A stretch of DNA of 64,000 nucleotides from Candidatus Poribacteria bacterium (GCA_958295945.1 OY282386.1:310001-374000), one strand, 5' to 3'; positions 25,936 through 34,575 are shown, counted from the first letter of the stretch. The notes: generated by a model from the sequence alone, not told the origin. Numbers and translations: made by a program.

Positions 25936-26273
25936 TCTTTTCATCTTTATCAAAATACTTGATTGCATTCTCATGACTTTCTCTTGAAAAATATTGACGG
26001 TATTCCTCAATAAAATCTATTACGATTTGTTTGTCCACTTTAGATATTTCCCTTAATATCCATCCCACTGCAGTTTTCGCAAATCTTTCATCGCGTCTTA
26101 TCAGTATTTCAGATGATTCTAATATTTGAGAAGTGAATCTATTATCTTTTGTTAGTGTAGTAAATGACACAAGAGAACACCTTGCTTGCCAAACATTCTC
26201 TGCTGAATTCCATTTTGTTATTGCATCTGCACACTTATTACCGTTTTTCTTTATCATCTGTCGTAACACTCTT
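25892..26273 (-). pseudogene. AlkD-like DNA alkylation repair gene, C-terminal fragment
   Basis: About 126 residues resembling the HEAT-like C-terminal half of AlkD glycosylases: 'WNSAENVWQARCSLVSF', 'DERFAKTAVGWILREI' and 'SHENAIKYF'. Both ends are damaged. The 5' side stops at the IS701-like element (26274) and continues for 14 nt on its other side as 'FCTRV' before meeting the IS3 element. The last dozen codons ('LVVLDLRRFIN') are encoded by the inverted repeat of the IS1595-derived element, so the native C terminus is replaced. The N-terminal half is not in the window. Confidence 0.75.
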
Positions 26274-27363
26274 CAGAACTTACGCATTTTTAAAAATTAT
26301 TGAAGGATTAGAGAGTTGAAATCGCATATAATCATCCAATAAACTTTGTTTTAGTTCATAAATTGTTTTACCATGTTTGCGCGCAACACGTTTCAAACAG
26401 ACCCATACTTGAAAACAACAAGCAATATGATTTCTTTGGGCACGCAACTTGCGGCATTGACATTTACCAATACCGGTGACTTGTTTGATCTCACGATGAA
26501 GTTGTTCAATCTTCCAACGCACGCGACATTCTTGGCGTGTCGCATCCGCATCCGATTGAGATAAATCGTTTGTCGCAATATATTCCGTGCGTCCGTTAGA
26601 GGAGACTAACCGGAACAACTTCACTTGATGCCCTTTTGGAAACTTCTTGATGTGCACGTGCTTTCCGTGTTGCGTTTCTGTCTGTGTCCAAGATAACTTT
26701 TGGACTTGTTGGTGTGGTTCAACGCCGTCCGTATCGTTTACAAGACGATTGCGTTTCAGTGGCACATAATAAATCTTAGAAAGTTTTTCAATCGCTTTCA
26801 TGACTTGCATGGATGCATACCAACTATCCATTAGCACCGTCCGAAACGGGAGTTGTTTTTTGAAGACCGCGTTTTGCAGCATGTCTAATAAATGGTCTAT
26901 TTTGGTTTTTCCATCATGGTCTTTGTCGTAAATGCGATAATCAATGATCCAATACTCTTGCGTCTTTGGGTTGACATAGAGACACGTTACAATACCGATG
27001 CCATCAACGACTTTTTTGTCGCTACCACTCCACTGAGGACGGAGAGCTTCAATCTTTTTCGCATGCGGTTTAGGTAGCACAACATCATCAAAAGCAATGT
27101 GCCCTTGATCATCAAACTCAATGTCATCCTGGACAGACTGCCAGAGTTCGCTTGATGGAATGTTCTCATTTCTCAAAAAACGATTGAGTTGATCATGGCT
27201 CCATTTCTCAGACTGATCACCAAAGTACGTTTGCGTCCAGTTCGTAAAACTTGATAACAAAAATTGACAATAATCGGAAAATAGGTTTACCTTCTTTTTA
27301 GATTGTGTCCATGTAGTCATAATAGAATAGTATACACCATTTTATAAAAATGCGTAAGTCCTG
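26274..27363 (-). mobile_element. IS701-like insertion sequence, copy 1 (complete, 1090 bp)
   Basis: Ends are CAGAACTTACGCATTTTTA (26274) and the complement TAAAAATGCGTAAGTCCTG (ending 27363). ACTCTT flanks both sides (26268-26273 and 27364-27369), a target duplication. Nearly identical copies lie at 32418 and 38406. Confidence 0.93.
26280..27320 (-). CDS. IS701-like DDE transposase, copy 1
   Basis: 346 residues of the IS4/IS701 DDE group: first Asp in 'DGIGIVTC' or 'FDDVVLP', second in 'VLMDSWYAS', and the catalytic Glu in 'WKIEQLHREIKQ' followed by 'CQCRKLRAQRNHI'. Intact. It differs from copy 3 by V/E at residue 12 and from copy 2 by N/H at residue 192. Confidence 0.85.
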   Translation of the reverse strand: MTTWTQSKKKVNLFSDYCQFLLSSFTNWTQTYFGDQSEKWSHDQLNRFLRNENIPSSELWQSVQDDIEFDDQGHIAFDDVVLPKPHAKKIEALRPQWSGSDKKVVDGIGIVTCLYVNPKTQEYWIIDYRIYDKDHDGKTKIDHLLDMLQNAVFKKQLPFRTVLMDSWYASMQVMKAIEKLSKIYYVPLKRNRLVNDTDGVEPHQQVQKLSWTQTETQHGKHVHIKKFPKGHQVKLFRLVSSNGRTEYIATNDLSQSDADATRQECRVRWKIEQLHREIKQVTGIGKCQCRKLRAQRNHIACCFQVWVCLKRVARKHGKTIYELKQSLLDDYMRFQLSNPSIIFKNA

Positions 27364-27457
27364 ACTCTTGTACAAAATGTACTGCCATCGGAAATTTAGA
27401 CCACTACCTTAGACAAGATTGTGATATAATTACAATCTAACTGAAAGGAGAAATCCG

Positions 27458-27748
27458 GTGGAGACCAAACGAAGAAGATTCACCCCAGAATTTAAAGCTG
27501 AAGTTGTCCTTGAGGCACTGTGTGGTGAAAGTTCACAAGCGGAACTATGTCGAAAACATAACATCAGCGATGTTCAACTCTCAAAGTGGAAACGCCAACT
27601 TCTTGAAAATGCGGAAACCACCCTCTTTGAAACTAATGATAAACAGACCCAAGCGTCTCAACAACGGATCACTCAACTTGAACAACTTGTTGGTAGATTG
27701 ACCTTGGAATTGGATATCCAAAAAAAAGTCTCAACCTTGCTGAGTTGA
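27458..27748 (+). CDS. IS3-family transposase OrfA
   Basis: 96 residues with an HTH_Tnp_1 domain ('RRRFTPEFKAEVVLEAL') and a C-terminal leucine-zipper-like helix. GTG start with GAAAGGAG upstream. An A8G run (27720-27728) just before its end is a classical slippery site; a -1 shift there would fuse it in frame to OrfB, and no stop intervenes. Confidence 0.9.
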   Translation: METKRRRFTPEFKAEVVLEALCGESSQAELCRKHNISDVQLSKWKRQLLENAETTLFETNDKQTQASQQRITQLEQLVGRLTLELDIQKKVSTLLS

Positions 27749-28584
27749 CCCTTGCTGAAAAACGAAGGATTGTCCAAACTTTGCGAACCGATTACTCAAT
27801 GCGACAGATTTGCGGGACACTCGGTTTCAATAGAAGTAGTCTCTATTATGAACCCAAAAAGGATCCTTGCGAAGCACAACTCCAACAGGAGATAGAAATG
27901 TTATCTACCCGTTATCCAAGATATGGTTATAGACGTATCACAGAGGAACTGTTACGTATGGGATACACCGTTGGATACCGACGCGTCGCACGATTGATGA
28001 AATCAGTTAATCTGTTGGTCTCTTTCAAACGCTCTTGTCAAACCACGAAATCCGTTGATGGTAAATGTCAATGGGTCAATAGACTTGATAACCTTGACAT
28101 TTGTCGGCGCAATCAGGTCTGGGTTGCGGATGTCACCTATGTTCGGTTCAAAGGAAACTTTGTCTATGTTTCAGTGCTCCTTGATGTGTTTACTCGAATA
28201 ATAAGAGGGTGGCAACTGAGTCGGCATTTGACACAACCTCTAACATTGAGACCCTTACAGCAAGCAGGACGAGAAAACGTTCCAGAGATCCATCATAGTG
28301 ATCAGGGAGTTCAGTATTTATCAGAAGCCTATATTTCTACTCTCACTGATCATGGGATTGGGATTTCGTTAGCTCATAGAGGCCGACCTTGGGAGAACGG
28401 TTATGTGGAACGGTTTATCCGAACTCTCAAAGAGGCAGAAATCTACTTGAATGACTATGATGATATTGCAGATGCTAATGCTTGCATTGGACATTTTATT
28501 GAACAAGTGTCCAACCAGAAACGACCTCATTCGGCATTAGGTTATTTAACTCCTATTGAATTTGAACAAAAAAACTTGTCTTAA
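27745..28584 (+). CDS. IS3-family transposase OrfB (DDE integrase domain)
   Basis: 279 residues. An HTH_21 segment ('RYPRYGYRRITEELLR') precedes an rve integrase core: D in 'VWVADVTYV', D in 'IHHSDQGVQY' and E in 'NGYVERFIRTLKEAEI'. Its TTG start overlaps OrfA by 4 nt, but production of an OrfAB fusion by -1 frameshifting at the A8G run is more likely. Confidence 0.9.
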   Translation: MTLAEKRRIVQTLRTDYSMRQICGTLGFNRSSLYYEPKKDPCEAQLQQEIEMLSTRYPRYGYRRITEELLRMGYTVGYRRVARLMKSVNLLVSFKRSCQTTKSVDGKCQWVNRLDNLDICRRNQVWVADVTYVRFKGNFVYVSVLLDVFTRIIRGWQLSRHLTQPLTLRPLQQAGRENVPEIHHSDQGVQYLSEAYISTLTDHGIGISLAHRGRPWENGYVERFIRTLKEAEIYLNDYDDIADANACIGHFIEQVSNQKRPHSALGYLTPIEFEQKNLS

Positions 28585-28620
28585 CTTTACGAAATTATGG
28601 TCTAAAAAATCGATGGCACT

Positions 28621-28917
28621 TCATGCTGTAATGGGTAAGTTGCGATGCACCTGCAAATTGTATTTATTTTCGACGAAGTTAATGCTCTGTGACATTTTGT
28701 ATTCTTCAAATACTTCGTAAATACCACATGTAAAGAATGAAAGAAAAATCCATCGCCAAAAATAGTATTCTTTCCGACCCAACCAAGCATTCAGTGTTTG
28801 CATCTGCTTGTATTGCCAATACAGCAAATAAATTCCCAAAGTAATCAGAGAAAGAATAATACTGACAACAATGTTCTGCGTAGTGCTATATGTTTGATAT
28901 GGGTCTTGAATTTGCAT
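28621..28917 (-). pseudogene. DUF4234-like membrane protein, 3'-truncated by the IS3 element
   Basis: 98 residues: two hydrophobic helices around 'LITLGIYLLYWQYKQMQTLNAW' (LITLGIYLLYW and YKQMQTLNAW) and a second near 'WIFLSFFTCGIYEVFEEYKM'. It aligns end to end with the intact paralogue at 29341 until 'NLPI', after which the paralogue continues for about 34 residues with another membrane helix. The stop codon here (28621-28623) is the terminal TCA of the IS3 inverted repeat read on the minus strand, so the C terminus was lost by insertion. Confidence 0.85.
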
Positions 28918-28964
28918 CTATAGGTTATTTGCTTTACTCTTTTGAAGAAACTTTACCTATAAGG

Positions 28965-29354
28965 TTACCATATAATTGACTTTAACTTTATTAACCACAC
29001 TGAGAGACAGAAAACAATACCACAGATTGAAATTGAATTGCGTTTTCTTGTGGATAGTCGGTTCCAAACATCTGTCATCCGAGATGGAAAGAGTGCGATA
29101 CCGATTGCTATACCGATAATGAGAAAAGAGAAAGGATGGTAATGCCACGCATCAGTGAAATGTCCGTGCGTAATGGAAAGACAAGCGCGTGTCATACCAC
29201 ATCCTGGACACGGAACATCAGTCACAGTCTGAAACACACATGGTAGCAACGAGACTTCGTCAGGTGCTTTTGCGGTGACTGCTGTAAAGATCCCAATTAC
29301 AGCCAATCCTATAAGAAAAATACGAGCAATAAGAATGTGATTAACCATCAGCAT
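28965..29354 (-). CDS. DUF2752 membrane protein
   Basis: About 129 residues with three hydrophobic segments. The family signature 'CPGCGMTRAC' is at about residues 51-60, between helices 1 and 2. DUF2752 proteins are small inner-membrane proteins of unknown function, often beside DUF4234 or TM2-type proteins, as here. Start ATG 29354 overlaps the end of the upstream DUF4234 gene by 14 nt, which implies translational coupling; GTG 29360 is an alternative. Confidence 0.85.
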   Translation of the reverse strand: MLMVNHILIARIFLIGLAVIGIFTAVTAKAPDEVSLLPCVFQTVTDVPCPGCGMTRACLSITHGHFTDAWHYHPFSFLIIGIAIGIALFPSRMTDVWNRLSTRKRNSISICGIVFCLSVWLIKLKSIIW

Positions 29355-29727
29355 GGTCACCGTAGAGTTTGTTGATGTGATATTGTTGAATGGCTATTGA
29401 AGCGATACCTACACCGAACAACGCTAACAGAACACATAGAATCGGTAAATTTGTATCTACATACATGCCTTTGTTAGTCTGAATTTCATTGATACCTGTC
29501 GCCATCTTATATTCATAATATAATCCGAAAATACCACATGTGAGAAATGAAAGCAAAAGCCATAAGATGAAAGAATAATCCTCTCTTCCAAGCCAAGCGT
29601 TTAGTGTTTCCATCTGTTTGTATTGCCAGTATAGGCTATATAGACCGCAGGTTATTACTGCAAGTATGATTCCTGTTACAATATTTCGTCTTCCTTCGTA
29701 CTCTGGATATGGATACTGATCTAGCAT
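29341..29727 (-). CDS. DUF4234-like membrane protein (intact paralogue)
   Basis: 128 residues, three predicted helices. Conserved 'LYSLYWQYKQMETLNAWLG' and 'LSFLTCGIFGLYYEYKM' are shared with the truncated copy at 28621. ATG 29727 follows GGAGATAATA; a TTG 27 nt upstream is possible but less likely. With the DUF2752 gene it forms a small membrane-protein cassette that once held three genes. Confidence 0.8.
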   Translation of the reverse strand: MLDQYPYPEYEGRRNIVTGIILAVITCGLYSLYWQYKQMETLNAWLGREDYSFILWLLLSFLTCGIFGLYYEYKMATGINEIQTNKGMYVDTNLPILCVLLALFGVGIASIAIQQYHINKLYGDHADG

Positions 29728-29791
29728 TATTATCTCCAATTTTTGATCTATCAATGTTTGTTAGAATATATTTCAAAACCTTCTTGTATTT

Positions 29792-30841
29792 TTATTCACG
29801 GGGCAAAGTAATTGTGTCTGGCACGATAATTTCTCCCTTGATAATTTTCTCTTTTAACGATTCTATCTTCGTTATAATTTCGTCTGAGAGTAGTGGCATG
29901 TTGTGTTCATCAACTGCATAATAGACACCACCGTCTTCTAATCCAAAGTAACGTACTCCCGCCATGAAATTTCCATCAATGGCCTCTTGTATGATACGTT
30001 GAACAGATACAGGGATTTCCTTTGCCATACTTGTCAAGACAAGTCCAGGGGCAAGGTCGTTCCCGTTGGAATCCACCCAAATAATAAAGTTCTGTGTTTC
30101 TTGTGCTGCTTCAAGGACTCCCTGTCCTGAACCACCCGCTGCAGTGTATATGACATCAACACCACTTGCATATTGTGCTAATGCCAGCTCTTTCGCTTTC
30201 TCAGGTTGAATGAAACCTGTAGCATCTAAACTGATGTATTCAACAGTAATATCAGCCATTAGATTAATTTCATGAATACCTGCAATATATCCGGCTTCAA
30301 ATTCATGGAGTAATGGAACATCTGCACCACCGATATAACCTATTTTTCCAGTTTCAGATTTTAGTGCAGCGATTGCTCCGACTAAGAAGGATCCTTCATT
30401 TGATTTATAGTTAACTGCAGCAATGTTAGGCATATCAAGAACAACATCGAAAATAGTGAATTTCACATCTGGAAAATCTGGTGCAACACGGTTGAGTATA
30501 TCTCCCATTTGATAACCCGCTGTTATCACTAAATCAGTGTTTTGTGCTGCATCCCTCATCAACATCTCAGTTGCGTCAGGATCATTTTCATTTCCGTTCA
30601 ATTCTGTTAGTATTATTCCAAGTTCAGTGACAGCAGTTCTCACACCGATATGGAAACCATCACAGTAAGCCGCAGATCCAACGCAGTCATTGGGATAAAT
30701 CATCGTTACATTTAACGGTGTTGAATCCAACTTACTTGCATCATCGGTGTCAACCACTCTCTCAACATATTCACATCCACATACGGTTATAAGCATTAAT
30801 ACTATAATCATTGGTAAACAAGTATTCTTGATATATTTCAT
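29792..30841 (-). CDS. BMP-family ABC transporter substrate-binding lipoprotein
   Basis: About 349 residues. A lipoprotein signal ends 'ITVCG|C' with lipid-attached C23. The mature protein is a periplasmic-binding fold of the Bmp/PnrA family: 'VITAGYQMGDILNRVAPDFPD' (VITAGYQMG, APDFP), 'IGYIGGADVPL' and 'VDVIYTAAGGSGQG'. Members bind purine nucleosides. The permease and ATPase genes are absent from the window, so the transporter is encoded elsewhere or lost. GGAG precedes ATG 30841. IS4 copy B begins only 40 bp upstream and has probably replaced its promoter. Confidence 0.88.
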   Translation of the reverse strand: MKYIKNTCLPMIIVLMLITVCGCEYVERVVDTDDASKLDSTPLNVTMIYPNDCVGSAAYCDGFHIGVRTAVTELGIILTELNGNENDPDATEMLMRDAAQNTDLVITAGYQMGDILNRVAPDFPDVKFTIFDVVLDMPNIAAVNYKSNEGSFLVGAIAALKSETGKIGYIGGADVPLLHEFEAGYIAGIHEINLMADITVEYISLDATGFIQPEKAKELALAQYASGVDVIYTAAGGSGQGVLEAAQETQNFIIWVDSNGNDLAPGLVLTSMAKEIPVSVQRIIQEAIDGNFMAGVRYFGLEDGGVYYAVDEHNMPLLSDEIITKIESLKEKIIKGEIIVPDTITLPRE

Positions 30842-30880
30842 AGTCACTCCAAATCTGTGTAAATATTACGATAGTTACAA

Positions 30881-32335
30881 CAATACCTTCGCCAAAAAAA
30901 TTGTTGAATAAATTGGGCAAATGTCCTAAAGTTATGCAAATATATTAATAAAATAACTTTGAAAGGACAATTGCCCATGCAAGTAATTATAGCACTTTTT
31001 GCAGTTTTTGCACCACATATATCTGCAACGACAGGACGCCAATTATCATGTGTTGTCCTCGCAGTGCTTGCGATGACAGGACGGGTCACCATGTTAAATA
31101 TCTCTCGTTGGACATCAAAAGGCGGTAGCTACCGCACACTTCAACGCTTTTTCAACACGGTGCTGCCTTGGCCGACCCTCTTCTGGGTGTTTTTTCGCAC
31201 ACACCTGCTTGATCGTGAAAGCGAATATATCATCGTAGGAGACGAAACAATCAAGCCCAAAACGGGTTCAAAGACTTTTGGTTTAGACCGTTTCTTTTCT
31301 TCAACACATGGCAAAGCGATCCCAAGTTTGTCATTCTTAGCCGTGTCCTTAGTGAGTGTCAATGAACGGCGTTCTTATCCAATGGCTATAGAACAAATCG
31401 TCCGAGATGACACATCATCGACTTCAGCTGCCAAACAAGATGCTACCCCAAAGGACCCCTTGAAACGCCCGCGTGGACGCCCAAAAGGGAGCAAAAACCG
31501 AGATAAAACCGATGTCGTGATTATCGGTGTTTTGAAACAACTTCAAATTATGATCAAAACGCTACTGTCAAAAGTCGGAGGTGCGATCCAACTCCGGTAT
31601 TTAGTGCTTGATGGATATTTTGGACATAATAACGGAGGACAAATGACAAGACAATGTGATCTCCATCTCATCTCAAAACTTCGCTCGGATGCCGCACTGT
31701 TTTGGCAACCGACAGACGAAAAAGAAGGCCCCGGACGCCCACGGCTCTACGGGGAAAGGTTCAACCCACAACAGATTGATCCGAAATATCGCATCTCTAT
31801 CCAAACCGATGGAAATATCAGAACCGACATCTATCAAGGACACCTGCGAAACCAAAAGTTCCCAGAACTTCTAAACGTCGTTTGCCTCCTCAAGACAAAC
31901 TTGAAAACAAAAAAGCAATCACACATCCTATTGTTTAGTTCTGATTTAGCATTAGACGCAGAAAAGATGATTGACTATTATTCCCTTCGTTTCCAAATCG
32001 AGTTCAACTTCCGGGATGCGAAACAATATTGGGGATTGCAAGATGCTATGAATGTCAACAAAGAACCCGTGAACACTGCAGCAAATCTATCAATGTTTAT
32101 GATCCATGTCAGTGCGAAACTCATGGAAAAGGACAGATGTCAGAATCCCGAATATAGTGTATTAGATCTCAAATCGCGCTACCGAGGGCTGAAATATGTG
32201 CATGAAACATTAAAAATGCTTCCGCAAAAACCTGAACCAATTGTTATTCAGCAAATCACTGAACATCTGGGTTCAATCGGTGCTATTCATCACACACAAC
32301 CCAATCTTAACCCAGGATAATTGGCGAAGGTATTG
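30881..32335 (+). mobile_element. IS4-family insertion sequence, copy B (complete)
   Basis: 1455 bp with CAATACCTTCGCCAA at the left and TTGGCGAAGGTATTG at the right. The flanks (…GTTACAA and GTTCTTCAG…) share no duplication, and the right flank starts inside a broken gene, so a deletion or recombination between copies is likely. Confidence 0.92.
30977..32320 (+). CDS. IS4-family transposase, copy B
   Basis: 447 residues, same architecture as copy A including the YREK motif, intact. Most of the protein matches copy A, but from 'MEKDRCQNPEYSVLDLKS' onward it matches copy C, a mosaic pattern. ATG 30977 has AAAGGACA upstream. Confidence 0.9.
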   Translation: MQVIIALFAVFAPHISATTGRQLSCVVLAVLAMTGRVTMLNISRWTSKGGSYRTLQRFFNTVLPWPTLFWVFFRTHLLDRESEYIIVGDETIKPKTGSKTFGLDRFFSSTHGKAIPSLSFLAVSLVSVNERRSYPMAIEQIVRDDTSSTSAAKQDATPKDPLKRPRGRPKGSKNRDKTDVVIIGVLKQLQIMIKTLLSKVGGAIQLRYLVLDGYFGHNNGGQMTRQCDLHLISKLRSDAALFWQPTDEKEGPGRPRLYGERFNPQQIDPKYRISIQTDGNIRTDIYQGHLRNQKFPELLNVVCLLKTNLKTKKQSHILLFSSDLALDAEKMIDYYSLRFQIEFNFRDAKQYWGLQDAMNVNKEPVNTAANLSMFMIHVSAKLMEKDRCQNPEYSVLDLKSRYRGLKYVHETLKMLPQKPEPIVIQQITEHLGSIGAIHHTQPNLNPG

Positions 32336-32393
32336 GTTCTTCAGGAGGCAATTTATATACCTCAGTGAGTACTTTTTCAAGTAGTTGCGTCAT
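32336..32393 (-). pseudogene. 19-codon 5' stub of an antitoxin-like gene
   Basis: From ATG 32393, with AAGGAG 7 nt upstream, the minus strand reads 'MTQLLEKVLTEVYKLPPEE' and then runs into the end of IS4 copy B. This opening (MTQLLEKaxxEvxKLPexEQ) is typical of a family of small antitoxin-like proteins. Body and partner gene are missing. The IS701-like copy 2 lies 24 bp upstream. Confidence 0.7.
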
Positions 32394-32417
32394 AATTGTT
32401 CTCCTTAGTTTTACTAA

Positions 32418-33507
32418 CAGAACTTACGCATTTTTAAAAATTATTGAAGGATTAGAGAGTTGAAATCGCATATAATCATCCAATAAACTTTGTTTTAGTT
32501 CATAAATTGTTTTACCATGTTTGCGCGCAACACGTTTCAAACAGACCCATACTTGAAAACAACAAGCAATATGATTTCTTTGGGCACGCAACTTGCGGCA
32601 TTGACATTTACCAATACCGGTGACTTGTTTGATCTCACGATGAAGTTGTTCAATCTTCCAACGCACGCGACATTCTTGGCGTGTCGCATCCGCATCCGAT
32701 TGAGATAAATCGTTTGTCGCAATATATTCCGTGCGTCCGTTAGAGGAGACTAACCGGAACAACTTCACTTGATGCCCTTTTGGAAACTTCTTGATGTGCA
32801 CGTGCTTTCCGTGTTGCGTTTCTGTCTGTGTCCAAGATAACTTTTGGACTTGTTGGTGTGGTTCAACGCCGTCCGTATCGTGGACAAGACGATTGCGTTT
32901 CAGTGGCACATAATAAATCTTAGAAAGTTTTTCAATCGCTTTCATGACTTGCATGGATGCATACCAACTATCCATTAGCACCGTCCGAAACGGGAGTTGT
33001 TTTTTGAAGACCGCGTTTTGCAGCATGTCTAATAAATGGTCTATTTTGGTTTTTCCATCATGGTCTTTGTCGTAAATGCGATAATCAATGATCCAATACT
33101 CTTGCGTCTTTGGGTTGACATAGAGACACGTTACAATACCGATGCCATCAACGACTTTTTTGTCGCTACCACTCCACTGAGGACGGAGAGCTTCAATCTT
33201 TTTCGCATGCGGTTTAGGTAGCACAACATCATCAAAAGCAATGTGCCCTTGATCATCAAACTCAATGTCATCCTGGACAGACTGCCAGAGTTCGCTTGAT
33301 GGAATGTTCTCATTTCTCAAAAAACGATTGAGTTGATCATGGCTCCATTTCTCAGACTGATCACCAAAGTACGTTTGCGTCCAGTTCGTAAAACTTGATA
33401 ACAAAAATTGACAATAATCGGAAAATAGGTTTACCTTCTTTTTAGATTGTGTCCATGTAGTCATAATAGAATATTGGACACCATTTTATAAAAATGCGTA
33501 AGTCCTG
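32418..33507 (-). mobile_element. IS701-like insertion sequence, copy 2 (complete, 1090 bp)
   Basis: Same ends as copy 1. ACTAA occurs on both sides (32413-32417, 33508-33512) as a 5-bp target duplication. Confidence 0.93.
32424..33464 (-). CDS. IS701-like DDE transposase, copy 2
   Basis: 346 residues, intact. It differs from copy 1 by a single visible substitution (His for Asn in 'NRLVHDTDG'), and its left noncoding end has a few base changes. Confidence 0.85.
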   Translation of the reverse strand: MTTWTQSKKKVNLFSDYCQFLLSSFTNWTQTYFGDQSEKWSHDQLNRFLRNENIPSSELWQSVQDDIEFDDQGHIAFDDVVLPKPHAKKIEALRPQWSGSDKKVVDGIGIVTCLYVNPKTQEYWIIDYRIYDKDHDGKTKIDHLLDMLQNAVFKKQLPFRTVLMDSWYASMQVMKAIEKLSKIYYVPLKRNRLVHDTDGVEPHQQVQKLSWTQTETQHGKHVHIKKFPKGHQVKLFRLVSSNGRTEYIATNDLSQSDADATRQECRVRWKIEQLHREIKQVTGIGKCQCRKLRAQRNHIACCFQVWVCLKRVARKHGKTIYELKQSLLDDYMRFQLSNPSIIFKNA

Positions 33508-33513
33508 ACTAAC

Positions 33514-34254
33514 TTATATCACCCGCAAATCCACATTTATGTCAACATCCCGCGTCAAAGTATTCGTCACCGGAGAAGCGGCAAGGGTTTCCTCCCACAG
33601 TTTCTCCAAAACTTCGTCATCCGCATCCGATGCAACATAAATCGTTCCACGCACTTCTTTAAAACCGCTATGTCCATCCTGTTCCGTTCCGAGAAAAACA
33701 AAGATATTATCTATCTGACCACTTAATGATATTTCTAACTCATCTATCTGAATTTTCTGTTGTGAAGCACGAATTTGAAAACCCATCGCTAAACAAGCAC
33801 CGAGTGCACCAAGAACATATTCTACTGCACTGGGTGCTTCATCACGCACATCAAAACTTGCTGGCTGTCCAACCGACCATGAGTGATTTCTACAAAATAC
33901 CTTTGCCTGAAGACCACCATCCCAATGGATACGTGTCTTCCACTGATAATCTCGTGCTTGTTCGTAGGCAATATCCGCATCCTGTTCGGCTTCACCGCGT
34001 TGTACGAAATATTTGTTATGTTCAGGATCAGGTCGCCAACCGAGATATGGGTTTTCTGTCATCCGACACCATGCAGGAAGGTCCTCTTTGACACTGATTT
34101 CTGTGCTACGTATTTCTAAGACCTCTCCATCAGGAACTTTTTCCATAGATTTACGAATGAGCAGGAGTAGACCAGAACCACAGTCAAGGTTTCCACCTTC
34201 ACATATATGTGATGTCTGTAAAGAATTGGGAGCATTTAAATCTTCTTCTCGCAT
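33514..34254 (-). CDS. TusA-like/OsmC fusion protein
   Basis: 246 residues. Residues about 15-75 resemble a TusA sulfur-carrier domain, but the CPxP motif is 'CGSG' ('NLDCGSGLLLLI'), with a second Cys in 'PAWCRM'. Residues 105-246 are an OsmC/Ohr fold with 'GALGACLAMGF', where OsmC proteins carry a reactive cysteine. Fusions of this kind suggest handling of persulfides or other thiols. The gene is the last of a minus-strand group tusA-like, dsrE-like and this one, although a 321-nt structured stretch separates it from dsrE. Start ATG 34254 has AAAGGAATAT upstream. IS701-like copy 2 ends 6 bp beyond its stop codon. Confidence 0.82.
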   Translation of the reverse strand: MREEDLNAPNSLQTSHICEGGNLDCGSGLLLLIRKSMEKVPDGEVLEIRSTEISVKEDLPAWCRMTENPYLGWRPDPEHNKYFVQRGEAEQDADIAYEQARDYQWKTRIHWDGGLQAKVFCRNHSWSVGQPASFDVRDEAPSAVEYVLGALGACLAMGFQIRASQQKIQIDELEISLSGQIDNIFVFLGTEQDGHSGFKEVRGTIYVASDADDEVLEKLWEETLAASPVTNTLTRDVDINVDLRVI

Positions 34255-34410
34255 ATATTCCTTTGTGAAAGATAGATTTTATCTAATTTGTCTATAGAAA
34301 TTATTTGCAGATCTGTTTTATCGGTTATCTATTTTGTAGTATATGTTTATTTTGAAGGTGGGTAAGGTATTGTGGATTTTTTAAGAAGTATATTATTGGT
34401 CTTAATAATG

Positions 34411-34575
34411 AAACCCTCCCTATGTATTCGTTTACTCTCAGTAAGAAAGATCAAATGATCTTTAGGTAAACAATCATATTTACATTGGGAGGGAGACATG
34501 TTTGTCAGAATTGGGATTCAACCGAACCCAATAGGCGATTACTGCAGCGAACTGCAGGATCACCTTAACCCAATG
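34411..34575 (-). ncRNA. Candidate structured RNA (leader or small RNA), unknown family
   Basis: On the minus strand, four stems follow each other: GGUGAU/AUCGCC closing CUGCAG-UUCG-CUGCAG (34534-34564); AUUGGG-UUC-GGUU-GAA-CCCAAU with one bulge (34510-34532); and CCCTCCC/GGGAGGG plus five more pairs (34414-34426 with 34481-34493) enclosing GTTTAC/GTAAAC and an AAAGATC/GATCTTT hairpin (34430-34471). The G-U wobble and UUCG tetraloop make sense only for the minus strand. CATTGGG near 34570 could alternatively pair with CCCAATG (34483-34489), competing with the large stem. It lies between dsrE and tusA-osmC. I cannot assign a known family. Confidence 0.45.

Larger units (their letters stand above)
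27378..28623 (+). mobile_element. IS3-family insertion sequence
   Basis: About 1246 bp. Left end TGTACTGCCATCG (27378) and right end CGATGGCACTTCA (ending 28623) are imperfect inverted repeats (11 of 13). No target duplication is seen, and the flanks belong to two different broken genes (AlkD-like and DUF4234), which suggests a deletion next to the element. Confidence 0.88.

Noticed and set aside
34510-34532. T-arm-like sequence GGGTTCGGTTGAATCCC on the minus strand suggesting a tRNA
   Set aside because: The loop is not a 7-nt T-loop and no acceptor, D or anticodon arms fit around it.
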